This document shows positions 46,549-59,700 of a DNA stretch of 64,000 nt, piece after piece. Made by a program: the position numbers and the translations under genes. The stretch is from Pseudoscleropodium purum (Eukaryota; Streptophyta; Bryopsida; Hypnales; Brachytheciaceae). The stretch lies in the NCBI GenBank assembly GCA_963969395.1, contig OZ017797.1, forward strand, positions 30,132,001 to 30,196,000, in the 5' to 3' direction. The stretch's first letter is position 1; each line of letters starts with the position of its first letter. The notes under the pieces were generated by a model, which saw nothing but the letters and a program-made list of their open reading frames with translations, did no database searches and was not told the DNA's origin.

Positions 46549-47085
46549 TTAGTGTATCAAATAAAATAAAACAAAACAAACAACCTAATTTAAAGGTATT
46601 GACTAGTGTGTCTTGTATTGTTGCCACAACCAAACTAAAAGTAAAATTCATTTCTTCATTTTTTTAATCCATTAAAACTTTAAAATTCAATAATTTTTAC
46701 ACTTTGAAATTCAATAATTCAATTTTTTTATTAAAAAAATTCATAACTTCTACACCATTGGTCCAAACACCACAAAAATTGGCATGAATAGAAAGCCTTA
46801 CTCATGAAGGAGTTCAAAGACTTTGTTTCGTAACATTTGGACATGCAATGCAAAAGTTATGAATTTTCCAAAATAAAAGATTATTTTATTTTATTTTGCA
46901 ATTCATAAGAACTTTGAAATTCAATAACTTTTTCAATTGAAACGCCACGAAACAAAATCCGTGCACCCTTTTGAAGAAAGAACTTTCAAGTAGTTCCAAA
47001 AATGCCAATAGACACCTCCCAATTTGTTAGATCTTAATGTATTAAACAAAACAAAACAAACAACCTAATTTAAGGGTAATTGAAC
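46549..47085. repeat. Pair of ~55-bp direct repeats about 480 bp apart
   Basis: The segment AAAACAAAACAAACAACC with TAATTTAA occurs at 46549-46604 and again at 47030-47085 with few changes. The interval between carries the dispersed repeat also found at 19497. They could be ends of one element; no LTR-type terminal bases were seen. Confidence 0.6.
46605..46830. repeat. Dispersed repeat shared with 19497-19660
   Basis: It shares the order TTGCCACAACCAAA, AAAAGTAA, ACACCATTGGTCCAAAC, CACCACAAAA with the copy at 19497. Confidence 0.6.
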
Positions 47086-47756
47086 ATCAATAGGAAAATA
47101 ATTTTTAACTCAAAATAAGAAATACAAACTTTTTTTCTTTTGAAAAATTTGGAGTGCACTCGTGCAAGGGGATCATGCATACTTATCACATTCTAAACTC
47201 CAATAAAACAAGCAAAATAAGCCCTAAAATCTTAATTTAATATACCAACAATAGAGTAGCATAATGCATATAGCATTTACAGAAGTTGTTCATACTTCAA
47301 AATTTTAAAACATCAAGATTTCAAATCAGAACAGTGGTTACAAGTAGTGCAACAAGACAAGATCTTGAGTGCTCTCTAAAGAACCATGACCCTCCCACCC
47401 TCCCAGCTCCGAGCCCAGGAAAAGAGGGCACATGGTTGCTTAAATGCATTCAGTCCTTGATTTTTGCCATTGGTTGTCTTTTATCCAAAGTCAAACACTT
47501 GATCTTCATTGACTTCTTTTATCGTCTCAAGATCATTGTGCATAGAGCAAGACCCAGATTGTAATTATACCTGCTCTAAATTTGTAAATCTGCGATCCAT
47601 ACCAGCCTGAAATCTTCTTTAATCTACAACCTTGACGCACACAATATACATTGCTCTAGGCGTAAATATACAACATATTTATGCTCTGGATAAAATCCAA
47701 CTGGACAATGAAAAATAGGACTCGGCGACGTACAACGTTATTTGAGAAATGATGAC

Positions 47757-50700
47757 TCAGGAAGTTGAGGACTTCATTTCATCAAGCAAGAGACTCAGAG
47801 CGAGAGCAGACTTCGCTCGAACCACTGCACTGGGTGCTGAGGCAGTCATTCGCACCAGTGCTCCTGTTACCTGTTCCAAACAAACAATTGTGAGCATTAG
47901 TTACCTGATCCAATATGTGAATTTGCACTGTCCAGGAATAAGACGCTTCTAAATACTTAATGGACATCACTGTTCATAATATTTAGGGTAGAATACAATA
48001 TTTCGAAGGTGTGATACTAAGTTAAAAAGAAATACTAGTATACCTTTGGACGGATAAGATTGGAGAGAACTTGGAGTTGCCTAACAACTTGTTTGATTGA
48101 TTAAACTGTTCATTACCTTCTCTTTCAATGGTCGATAGTGGTTCCAAGGTTAAAGCAAAGTAGAGTATTTACCAAAAGAAGTGTTCATTTTCTGTACGGC
48201 ACGCTATTTTGGTGGCACATGAAATTATGGATGACGCAAAATAGAATGGAGTGGGCAACACAATATCATAGAAAGGAGGATACCTGAGGTAGATAGAGAG
48301 TCAGCGGTCTAGAGTCACTTATTTCAGCCAGCAAGCAGCCAGCAAAGTATGCCGCATTCGCCTGTATCAAAGGCCACGGACTTTCCAAAGCCTGCAAAAT
48401 TTAAAAGTCTTCAAACTTCCGAATTTCCAATTATGAATCTAACTTAACAGTCCACAATAGTCCAGCAAGCGACGGCAAGTTACATAAAGTTATCAAGACT
48501 TCAGACGCTCCTCCGTTTGGTCATACCTAAGCCTTACAACAAACCGTACGATCAAACGGTGAACATCTCAAGATCGAACGTAAGCTTCATAAAAGGATCT
48601 CTTTAGCACCGGAATGAAAGAAAAATTTGCGATAAATTCATTGTTATCGCAGCGAGTAACTGTCGCAAACTTGCCTGCATTGCAGCAGTGACGTATGTGT
48701 CAAACCGGTCACTGAATTGTACCACCAGATGCTTTGCAAATTCCCTAACAAATTCATCATACTCCAACCTGTGTCAAGCACATATTTGATATCAACCGTT
48801 TTGTATTTTGAAACATCCTCAACAAATGTGTATGTCCAACCAACACCAGAAGAAAGACTTGCCATGAGTATCTCAGAATAGAAAATTTTTCTAAATTGCT
48901 CACTATAGCTGTTTACTGGGCGATGAGAAGAGACTTCCATGATGATACAGACTCATCACTCACTCTTCACTCTGAATGTAGGTCTGCAGATTAGCCAAAG
49001 CCCTTATGTCTTGTGCGTGCAACAAAGGAGCAAGCCTTTTGAGCGTATCCTGCAAAGCTTACGAAACTAGTTTAAAATTAAGATGAAAATGAAACAAAAA
49101 TATTCAATACATCGTCTACGTAATGAAACATATCCGCTGCAGTGTAATTTCGCACCTTTTCTGTTATATTCTATTCACCAGAAAACCGCATATAAGTTGC
49201 AAAGCTAGAAATGCAGAAGAGTTCAGAGAGAAAAAGATGGCTACCTTGCAAGCCTGGCACACAGAAGGTGCTTCATCATTGATGTGTAATACTAGGCGTG
49301 GTAGTGTTGCATGGACCTGCCATCACGTATGATTCATAGTTCTTTTCTAAGTAACGTTCGTACTTATTAGCAGTTGCATTGATGATAGCATGAATTCTAA
49401 TTTTAGCAAGAGCAGCATTTGAATGCTCTACAAATCACTTCGAGCACACTTCCAACTGAGAAAATTGTGAAATTAGCATGACGTGCACAAAGAGTGAGTG
49501 AGAGGACACACTGAAAAATTCATAAAAATGGGATTTCAAGTCCGAAGAAGACCTGTTCCATGAACGCCTCAAGCTGGACACCTACAGCATACCGGCTGAG
49601 GGATCCTAATGCTGCAAATGCTGCTGCCCGAGTATTTTCCTTTTGGCGACCCTGTTGTGAAATGAATTTAATGAATCGGTTATTCAAAGTAAACAAAGGA
49701 TAATCAGGACGCAAATGAGTTATTAAGGCTATTAGCCTATCGAGAACAATGAAAAATTAGGAACGGTTCTCATGGCTGGAAGAAGACACAACTAGGAAAA
49801 TTTCAAGATTCAAATTATGACAGTAAAAAATAAAATCTAACGGAAACAAAACACTAGGGTGAGACTCGCACAGAGATGGTAAATAAAGTGCCTACATATT
49901 AAGAAAAACAATCTGAGTACAGCCATAGACGCTCTAACGTTTCAAGAGTCAGACTTTTGAAGGTGTCAACTACACAAATTGGACAAATCGTTTGAACATT
50001 TGAAGGCTACTCCCGGAAATACCAATATGATAGATTTCTACTCCGAGTACTCAGACCATGAAGCAACAATAGCAATAAGTGCAAAGTACGACAATACTAT
50101 CACTTGCCTGAAGAGATCGTAGTCTAACACACAGATTAAGTAGCATTGGAGCCACAATCTCCACTGGTACTACCTCCGCTTCAAAATCGAGAATCTGGCC
50201 AACAATAATAAGGGTAAGAATTTCCTTGTAAATTTTAATACACCAAAAGAACCAACCAACCGGCATTTAGACGACTCTATCATAAATGAAGCAAAATAGA
50301 AGTAATCTTATCTGTTGTTAAGTCAGCATGCATATAAAATACTTAGCACAGTCAATTTGTAGATTTTAGTTGAAGAATGTGAGACTAATGAGAAAGCTCT
50401 CAGCTATGAAACCAGAAATATTTCTTTAATCAACACAGCGGAGAGAGTTCTCAAACAAAATTCTCTGGAAAGACTCTCGTACATGTCCTCCAAGCAATCA
50501 TACAACGATATGTGTGTGTGTGTGTGTGTGTGTATGTTTAATATATCATCAATTTAGAACGTCTTACTTTCGCGAGTCCCTGGACTGCTTCAAGGGCCAC
50601 TTCTTCTTCCGTGTCTTCTATCAATGCGACAATCACACTCAGTATTTGTGATGCATACTTGGCCACTCCTAACTCTGGTATCTGAAATGAACACAGAAAA

Positions 50701-53700
50701 AAGGTAAGAAGGTGCAACAAGATATTCAAATCATAATTCAAATAAAACATTCACAGAAAACAATTCAAAACTTCAGAACCGATCATCAGGAACTTTGACT
50801 CGAATTTAATCGATTCAGTCAAAGATATACAACTATTCATAAGCACTGAAGAGAATACTACTCTCTGCACATGATGACAATCACCATTGCATGATAAGTT
50901 GCTGATAAAGAGTATTTAAATCGTGCTTAGATAATGATTATGAAGTAGTGAGTACGTTTCGCCATACTAAACTCAAAGAAACAGTGACAGGGAGTGAGAC
51001 CGATGAAGGGATAGGACTCAATATAGTGCTAATTTGCCCGACATGTCAGCATAGACACAATCAAGGCAAAACAGGATCTTCGGACCTAACAATTGGATCC
51101 TCAAATTAAATTGATACGATATCAGACAAGAAGTTTCAGCAAGTTACCTGCGTCAGTCCCTTTACACACAGCCGACGAACTGAAGGCGAATCATCTCCGA
51201 TGTGGGCACTCAAAACTCCAACCAAATGTCCTAGGAGTGCTTCGTCTTCTTCACTGAAGGATACCAAGCAAAAACTAATCGCATTAAGCGTAACAGACTT
51301 TAAGCTGTCCAACTATGGCATAGCATTATTCAGCTATGGGGAAAACTTCAGCAAGAATCCCTCTATCCTAAGTGTACACATGCCATGTCATGCCAGGCAA
51401 CTATCCCTCAAGTGAAATTTCATGATAAGTCCCATGTCGTTAAGCAACTGAGTCCCGATGAACGATGATGCTTTTTCCAGATGATTAAATCTCCTTTCTC
51501 GTAATGTCAGGTGCAGACTTTCATAAATATCTATAAAAGGTGAAACTAGAACTTATCATCACAAAACGGAGCAAACAAAGTCTACCTATGCTTGATGTAA
51601 TCAGAAAGGGCGGCAGCGGCAGCAGCTCGCTGGAAGGAATGAGTCCGTTTCAAAGCAGGCCATATAATTGTGCACATATTACTCACCTACCAGAAGACCC
51701 AGGAACACACCCAATGAGATAATGTACATTCATCTTCTATGCACATTCATCTTCAGTCTCAGTTTCAAAATATTTCATCAAAAGAGCAAAGAGTAGAGAG
51801 AAATGAGAAAAGATACTAAAAAGTGCAATACTTTGAACGTATCCTGTCAACTTGTTAAGAAAACCAGCACTCCTTTTGTCCTCAAAACTTCTTGCCAAAG
51901 AGGCAGACATATTCTTAAATTTGTAATCGTAAACGCAAAGAAGTGATAATCTGCTATCAAATATTGATGTCACAGAGTGATTGCTCCGCTCTTGTCTTTC
52001 CTTGATAAGATTGACCTCTGGGTCATTCTAAGCAATCCTTAGCTTTGAAACAATGAAGGGAGAAGCTCTCGGGAGGATTCAGTGACACGTACTGGCTTAC
52101 ACGGAATTCACAACTTTCGATAATAATTCCGTTCGATTCAATGTGAGAATAATTCCAAATATGTTCCTCTCCTGTTAACTGAAGTCCAGAGGACTAAAAC
52201 CAAGGTCCAGTGAACCTTCAGAAGTGAACAGAACTGAGAGTAATGTCAGAATTGTACCTCTTGTGGTCTTGACTTTGCAGAGCATGCAGCAATCTCTTCA
52301 ATAGCTTCCGTCCACCTGTCCCCAGTTAGACGATGCTCCCCGTCTCTCATTAGGACCTGTCATTTGTCATTTGTTAAAAACTGGATATTTATTACAGTAC
52401 TCTCAGGAACTAGATGCAATGAAAACGTAAACCTGTAGTGTACCTGAGACATTTCTGCATCCTCTACACAATCACAGAACGACTGAAACGTTGGAATAAC
52501 GTCCCTGCACAACAAAAAACTGTCTTCAGCAACCACTCGAGAGAACCAGATAGTAACTAGCAAATGCATGAGTAGGAAGCCAATATCACAACTAGGTCTC
52601 TGCATACCCACAAACGAGACTACATCCCATCACATCTTTTACTCGCAATGTGAACTGTAACTTCGATTAGGGCAGACGGGTTGCCTGTTGCCTATGCTAA
52701 ATCAAAATGTTGACGTTCGTCCCATCTACACCCAATTCATGGTAAGTAGGTAATCGTCAAATCAAGAAGTGATTATCAATTTCATGACGCCACACATTTG
52801 TACCTTAATGGCTGCGCATCAAGGTTGGTTGTCCCATGGCAGCTCCCAATGCGCAAGATCAAAGCACATAATACGTCTGAGTACTGCTGCACGACGGCTT
52901 TCCTGGCAACCTCATTTCCGCTTCTGTAAACAATGATGTAGCATGTCACCAATGATTACAGGGTGTAACAATGTGGTCTACTAGTGTTCATTTGCCCAAG
53001 CACGGACGGATGCCAATTCACAGAAAATTACCGGAAGATACACCCAAGAGCCAGAGTAGCAGCTGCTGGAAGTTTATTCAAGGTGTGCGGAAGCAGATTC
53101 TGAGAAGATTCAGGGTCAGCTTTATCAGCGTCCTCCTCCCGGAAGATAGGCACATGATTGATAATGCCCACTACATGGTTCAGAAACGAGAGGGAGAGCT
53201 TCTCGTCGTTTGCAAGAGCCTGTAAACCATGTCAAGTCGAGCTATTTAACAGGTGGAATCTACATATTCAAAGTGTCAAGCCAAAAAAGATACTAAGCCA
53301 AAAAATTCAAGTAGGGGGCATTTACGAATTATGTAAAAACATCCACACCAAGTCTAAAGCGATTAAGTGTTAGTCTACAGAACAATAGATGCTGCCTTCA
53401 AATCCTCGTTAGCTATTAGACTTCGATATCTATTTCCATTCAATATGTAATTCGGATACTATGATTACATTTTTTGGACAAAACCATCAAACAAGAGCGT
53501 GCACTGACCAAATATGCTTCTTGCACTGGCCAAGATCCTTTCTGCTTAGTTCTAGATGCATCCTTATCTGCTGCACCTAACACCTCGTCATAGACCACTT
53601 GTGCTTGCGGATGCTCTGCAAGACGGCACATCTGAGAGTAACAAACAGGTGAGTTTTAATGTACTTTAACGAAGAGATTAAAAAATGCATGTACATGTCT

Positions 53701-56700
53701 AATTATGGTAGACCATCGAAGCCATGCAGCTCACTGGACACCAGTAATTGACAAGACTTCATGTTAAGCACCTAGAATTATTAGAAAGATATGCCTGACT
53801 TGCATACCAAGGGAATAACCCGGTTGCAAAAAATAAGGTGGTCTTACTAGAACAATAGAACGATATAAACACACCGAGTTCAAAAGCTCTCGTACCGCAG
53901 CTAGAACTTGTTGACACATTGTTTTATCATGTAAACCTGATGCAGCAGTAAAAAGGGCTTGAATAATCCTGCGTCGCAAAACCAAAGTTCTACTTTCAGT
54001 TTACCCACGCCTTTCCATCAAGAAAATTAGGTGGCATTATCAGTTAAGAAGTACCATTATTATGACTTAGCACTGTTCCGACTCAAAAAGTTTGCAATAT
54101 TAAAGGTCTTAGGAGTTTCTGTTGTACAAACCCAAATATCATAGAAAACATTTATGCCGGACCTGAAGTAGTCATATCTAATAAAGTAATTTAAGGATAA
54201 CCTCCCCACTTTTCAGAGATCTAATAAGGAATCCTAATCTTTTTCACAAGCCCTTTCCTTTTAAATGCCGCTATTGGTTCTTAAGCAATTACCTTGATAC
54301 ATCGGCCTCCCCTAATTCAGCCCCTCTATGTACAATTAGGTCTGCCACTGCACTAATGGATCCTTTCGCGGACTGAGAGACCTTGTCGCAGATGGCTGGA
54401 ACACACCCTTTCAGTGCTGCCACAACCTGAATCGCCATAACCAAACAGGCTGATTATTCCATTAAATGGAAACCCTTATAGATGATCAAGTTATGCTTCT
54501 GCTATTCAAAATGTTGCATGCACTTGAAGGATCCAAGACCTGAACAATCGGTTGTTCTCTTGAAATAGAGATAGGTATACAATTTGGCCTCAAGACAAAC
54601 CGAGAATGTGATCAGTCCACATCGATATACGATGAAAAGATTCCAGAACTCACAGCACAACTGCCAGTACCTCTTGTGTAGTCAACAGAACACAGACAGA
54701 GTTTTTTATTCCCCGTAAGACGTCAGCTTCTTCAACAGATGCTTTCTGCGACAAGATAGATTCAATGTCATGCAAACGCGCATGAAATCATAATTGCAGT
54801 TATATCCATTGGCACTTTAAACAATTATTATCATCAACTACCTTTGAGACCCAACTGCCGTAACCCGGCTCCCATTCATACGATCGAACATGAAAATTAA
54901 AAGTAAATGAGTAAAGGTAAGGGAAGTAGAAGAGGCAGTGCCGTTACAGGTGAAACAATGTAATACAGATAATGCAATCATCTTGCGAGCACACATCTCA
55001 GGATTTATGATAATGACTGAAGGCTACGGTCTGATAGATGAGAAAGTTGATATTGCAAAAAATACACATGGGAAAACGGATAATTTCATAAAAGTTCAAC
55101 TCGCTATATGCTCTTACCAGATAAAAATAAATTGCTGAACACAAGAAAAGGATACTCACCCAGTCAGTGAGAGCAATGAGATCTTCTAAGGCAGACACAG
55201 CAGCATACGAAGCTTGTCGATTCTCAGAACCTTCTGCGCCTACTGCTCTCGGAAGCAGTAGAGAGGTACTGAAAAGTAGGTCCAAAATCTATATCAATAC
55301 AATGGCACCTGTGCATTAAAACAGTACCTCCGACAATTGTCTATTAATAAACCTTATGACACTGTCTACGTTATAAACGCATCCACCGCTTTAGTCAAAA
55401 AGCAAGCAAGAAGCAGAATAAGAAATATAGTAGGTGACTGAGTCACGAACCTCAGTAGCAGCCTTCCTCACTTCACCAGAGATATCCGCACATCGAGGTA
55501 GATAAGCCATAGTACGCTGTCCCAGTTTCAATCCCTCTCTTGGAGGAAGAAGGGGAACAGCTGCGTATCATCAGCTTTCAGCAGAGGGTCAAATAACTAG
55601 TCGTAGAAACGGTACAACGAGCAGTTAACAACAACGAAGCATGCATGAAGACATGATGAAAAAAGAATTGTTACGGCTGTGAATCCTCTCCTGCTTGGCA
55701 AAATATTAGAAACTGTGGCATCAAATACCCTAACAATTCTGGCCGGCAAAGACCGACTGAAAATAGCTTACACAAGCGAAACATCTTTCCAAGGCACTAA
55801 CAACATCAGGCTATTAACCTGTCCCATCGAAGGATACGAACACTGACATATACCTGCAGAGCTGCTTTGGACACGCTCAGCCGTTGAGCGAAGATGCATG
55901 CAGTTTCCAGCGCAGTTGAAGGGACAGCTACCAGACATACATAGAGCTCGAAATTGCTTCAGCAGTGCCAGAACTGTGTAACAGGCCCTTTGTCGCTGGT
56001 AATCTACGGATGAAGCAACGTACTGATCCAAATTCTTGAGTAGATGTTGAAGCTGGTCAGCCCTGCTCTTTCCATCTTCTCCACTGACAGCCCCACATTG
56101 TCAACATAGATAAGTTCACCCACTGGCCTTGCACATAGAATTGCACATGAGAAGCATTACTGTTATATTATAGTCATATGGTACTTGCAGTTGGGTCAAA
56201 CTTGATCTTTCAGAACAACAACTTCATAAAGCCTGTATTATACCTGGTCAGGAGAATAGCACAAAGTAAAGTGGTCAGACTGGAAAGCAATGAGCTGGTC
56301 ACTCCGACTGTTTCAGGCGGTAAGGTAAAGAAACCCAATGTTGCCTGACAAGCAATTACCGTTATTAGTTATAAATTCCAACGCAAGAACAGAAGATGTG
56401 AGAGTTCACAACATCTCTGGATGTGTCCTCTTCTTTATCATTCAAGTAAGGACATTTGTGAAAGATTCGAGAATTCAACAAAGCCACTAACTTGGAGTAT
56501 ACGATCTCTTGTAGCCATTGTGAGTCTTGGCTCCACAGATACCAACGTGGTGCATGCGTTTAATGCCAACTCCTGCAGCAAAGACATTTCAAAAGTTAGA
56601 AGAGGATCACTATCTTCTCCAGACGCTAAACATTGACTAAACACATTTTAGACATCATCCACTACAGATCACAACCCATATCCCTCGATATTTCTGTAAT

Positions 56701-59700
56701 TAGGTCTAACCTGCGTACGCAAAAGTCCGGCATCCAAAGACTTGGAAGTGCTCAGGACATAGCCTGCACCTTGATCGGCCATGAGAGCCATTGTATAATC
56801 CAGCATGGTATCCCTTTTCTTCAGAGGGAAAAATGCCCCATTAGCTGCAGCCTTGAGGACCGCTTGGCCTGCAAATGAATGATGAAAACCGTGAAGTAAA
56901 ATTTATGCAGTATATATACCTCTAAAGTAAGCAGGCAAAACCAAGAACCCACTCACAAGCAGGCGAAAGCAAACCTAAAAGGTTGATGGCAGTAATGACC
57001 GCTTGTTTTGCTGCAGCTGATCTCACATTCAAAAATCCAGACAGCATGTTTGTCCCCTGATCACGATGAGATCAACAGATTTAATCAACGTAAATAAACA
57101 AACACCTGTTAGCAACCAAATACTAGCCTAACCAGAAATCACAAATAGAGACTCAGAATCGCTTCTGCAATACAGCTGATCTTTCGAAGAAAGACTGCGA
57201 CTGACCAATTTCCATCTCTGGATTGGAACCCTGCAATTTCTTCTACTTGTATTGAATAAACTTCCCGATTGTAATATGACAAGGATAATGAAGAGACGTC
57301 AGACTATTACAAAGCAGCAGCAAACGAGAAAAAAGTGGCTCTGCATGTGTCGTAGTCATTTGAGACGCTAAAAGTGTCGAGTTAAAAACTGCACTTTTGT
57401 GCTATTCTTAAACAGTTCAAAGCCATAAAATCCAGGTCAAATTAAAGATTGAAACCTGAACAAAGTGAAGATGTCTTCAGTTCTCAATTCTAAAGGGTCC
57501 ACAAGCCAATCGATCATCTGTGATAGTAAAAAACATTCCTTACCACCAGAGTCTCAATGCGAGCTTCAATAGCAGTTGATGGTGCGTAGGATGCCGCATA
57601 CCCATACATTAGAGCGAGTGCAGCACAGACATCATCTACCTCGGCTGTGCTCCCCTGGGAGAATAGAACAGCTATTATTCTGGCCATGAAATCCCACGGC
57701 AGGTTAGAATTTCTTTGCACTGGTGAAAAGTTCATGAGAACAATTACTGGCGCAGAAAGAGAACGGCCTCGAGGATGCTGACAGATCACATACTTCATAA
57801 CCCCTTGGGGAGTGGGGGACCAACAGCCCACCAACAGCCCAGGTTGAGACTCATGTTTGTTTTAGCAGTTTATATGGAGACTTTTTTTGTCCAATTTTAT
57901 TTATTATTTAACGAACACAAGCAATGTTCTTGACTAATTTTGATGACATAAAATTTTTTCCCCATTCCAATATTATATTTCACAATATGATACAATCACA
58001 TTGATCATTTTCAAAACAGGAATCCTTGGTGTTTTAGGGGTTGAGAGCGGTAAAACAAACCTGCGAAATCCCTTGGGATATAGGTTTTCCAGTACTCTCC
58101 TGAGCTTCTCAAGCACTGTATCTAGATGAGCCGCAGCAACCTGCAAGTTCACACCACTCGTGTGATTACAATTCCTTTCAATTATCTTGTTTAAAGATAC
58201 TGATTTGAGAACATCACCTTCTAATTGTCACTTCTTACCAGGAATCCATATCCAGGTTTGAATAAATGCAACAAGTCAAGACCATTCTGATAATTGACAA
58301 GGCTGCAATGATGCAGGGTTGGAGGTGATTATGTAATTTATTCATGCTAAATGAGTAGATCCGAAACCAACTTATTTCAAGATACCGGAGAATTAAATAC
58401 AATCATTTTGGCAGATAACTATTCAATACAAAGGAGACAGAGTGGGTACCAGGCCCATGCCCTTAGCAAGCCCAAGTCGATTAGTCTCGTCAGCAAGATC
58501 AGCATGCTTGTACATTGCTGTAATTTTCTGTTGCACATAGCTCCTGCTGTCTACCTTCTGAAGTAACATGCCCATACACCTGCAATTATTCCATGCATGA
58601 CGAAAATACAAAAATCATGAATGACAATAAAAGCAAATTATACTGAACAAATATAATGCCCTTAACCTTCAAATTTTCAGAATCGTAGTCCGAGGCTCTT
58701 TGAACGCTACAGATAGATAAAGTTTACAACAGTACGCAATCCAATTTGCACAAACAACTTCAACATGGAAAGGGTTCACACGACGACTTAAACCTCATTG
58801 AATCATGTAATAGCTCCAAAAGAGATCGACATTCTGACAGCATCCAAAACAGCAAAGGGGAAACAACACAGGTATGAAAAATACATAGTGTTCCACAGAA
58901 GACTTACAAAGGAACCACACAATCCAAAGTCTCACGCATTTAGTATGAAATAACGACCTGTGTAGCAGGGCTGAATGCTGATTATCTCCTACATAGAGAT
59001 CGTAATGCTTGGTAAAAGCATTGCCCATTGATACGGTCCACTCTTGATCCCGGATAACGTCAAGTGACTCTGACAGCAGCTGCAATAACCAAGATTAGGA
59101 TAGAAATTTGCAAAAATATCGGGGATTTATTATTCTAAAGTTTAGAACATCAGGTGCGTATGAAGAGATTGTATCTTTGTAGGAATTATAGTATCGAAAG
59201 TAACATACATGTATAATCATGTCCTCCCAGGTTGTTTGCTGCAAGGCATCGCCTCTCATATCATCGGCATCGGTGATATAAGTCTTTAATTTGGGGATCT
59301 GCAGCATTACCCCAAATACTCACAGAATTGGAAAGGCCCTCAGCTCACGCTTAAGTTATTAAGAGAGAGAACACGTAAGAAATAGTCTAAACTTTGACAC
59401 TTTTGGGAATTGCACAAACCTCATCTTCCCAAAGGAGAACCACAGCTGGAGGAAAAAGTGGTCCAATGTAATAAAGAACCTGCAAGAGAAGGTTACGAAA
59501 ATAAGAACTTGTAGAATATATCGCCTTGAAAAATTTATAAAAGTGTTTCTTACATGATGAAGGCATAAACATCCAAATGACAAATCGATCATTCTAAAGG
59601 AACAATCGAGGCAAGCACTAGAAACTGAAATTTTGATGAATGTTAAGAGTTAGTTTTGCCTTAATTTATCAGATACTTTTGAAGCATTTTTCACTGAAAT

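Larger units (their letters stand above)
41785..47756. other. Repeat-rich gene-free gap
   Basis: About 6 kb. The first 800 bases may be 3' sequence of the small gene. Beyond 42600 it is AT-rich, with the 930-bp element copy 3 (43815-44749), a 400-bp fold-back element (46105-46504) and a pair of direct repeats (46549-46604 and 47030-47085). No gene was recognised; the last 400 bases are likely the 3' region of the SGR6-like gene. Confidence 0.55.

Noticed and set aside
46549..47085. LTR retrotransposon bounded by the 55-bp direct repeats
   Set aside because: The repeats are too short, lack TG...CA ends, and no primer-binding site or polyprotein is visible.
47286..47564. 92-codon plus-strand frame just beyond the SGR6-like stop
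   Set aside because: It is antisense to the probable 3' region and has no domain.
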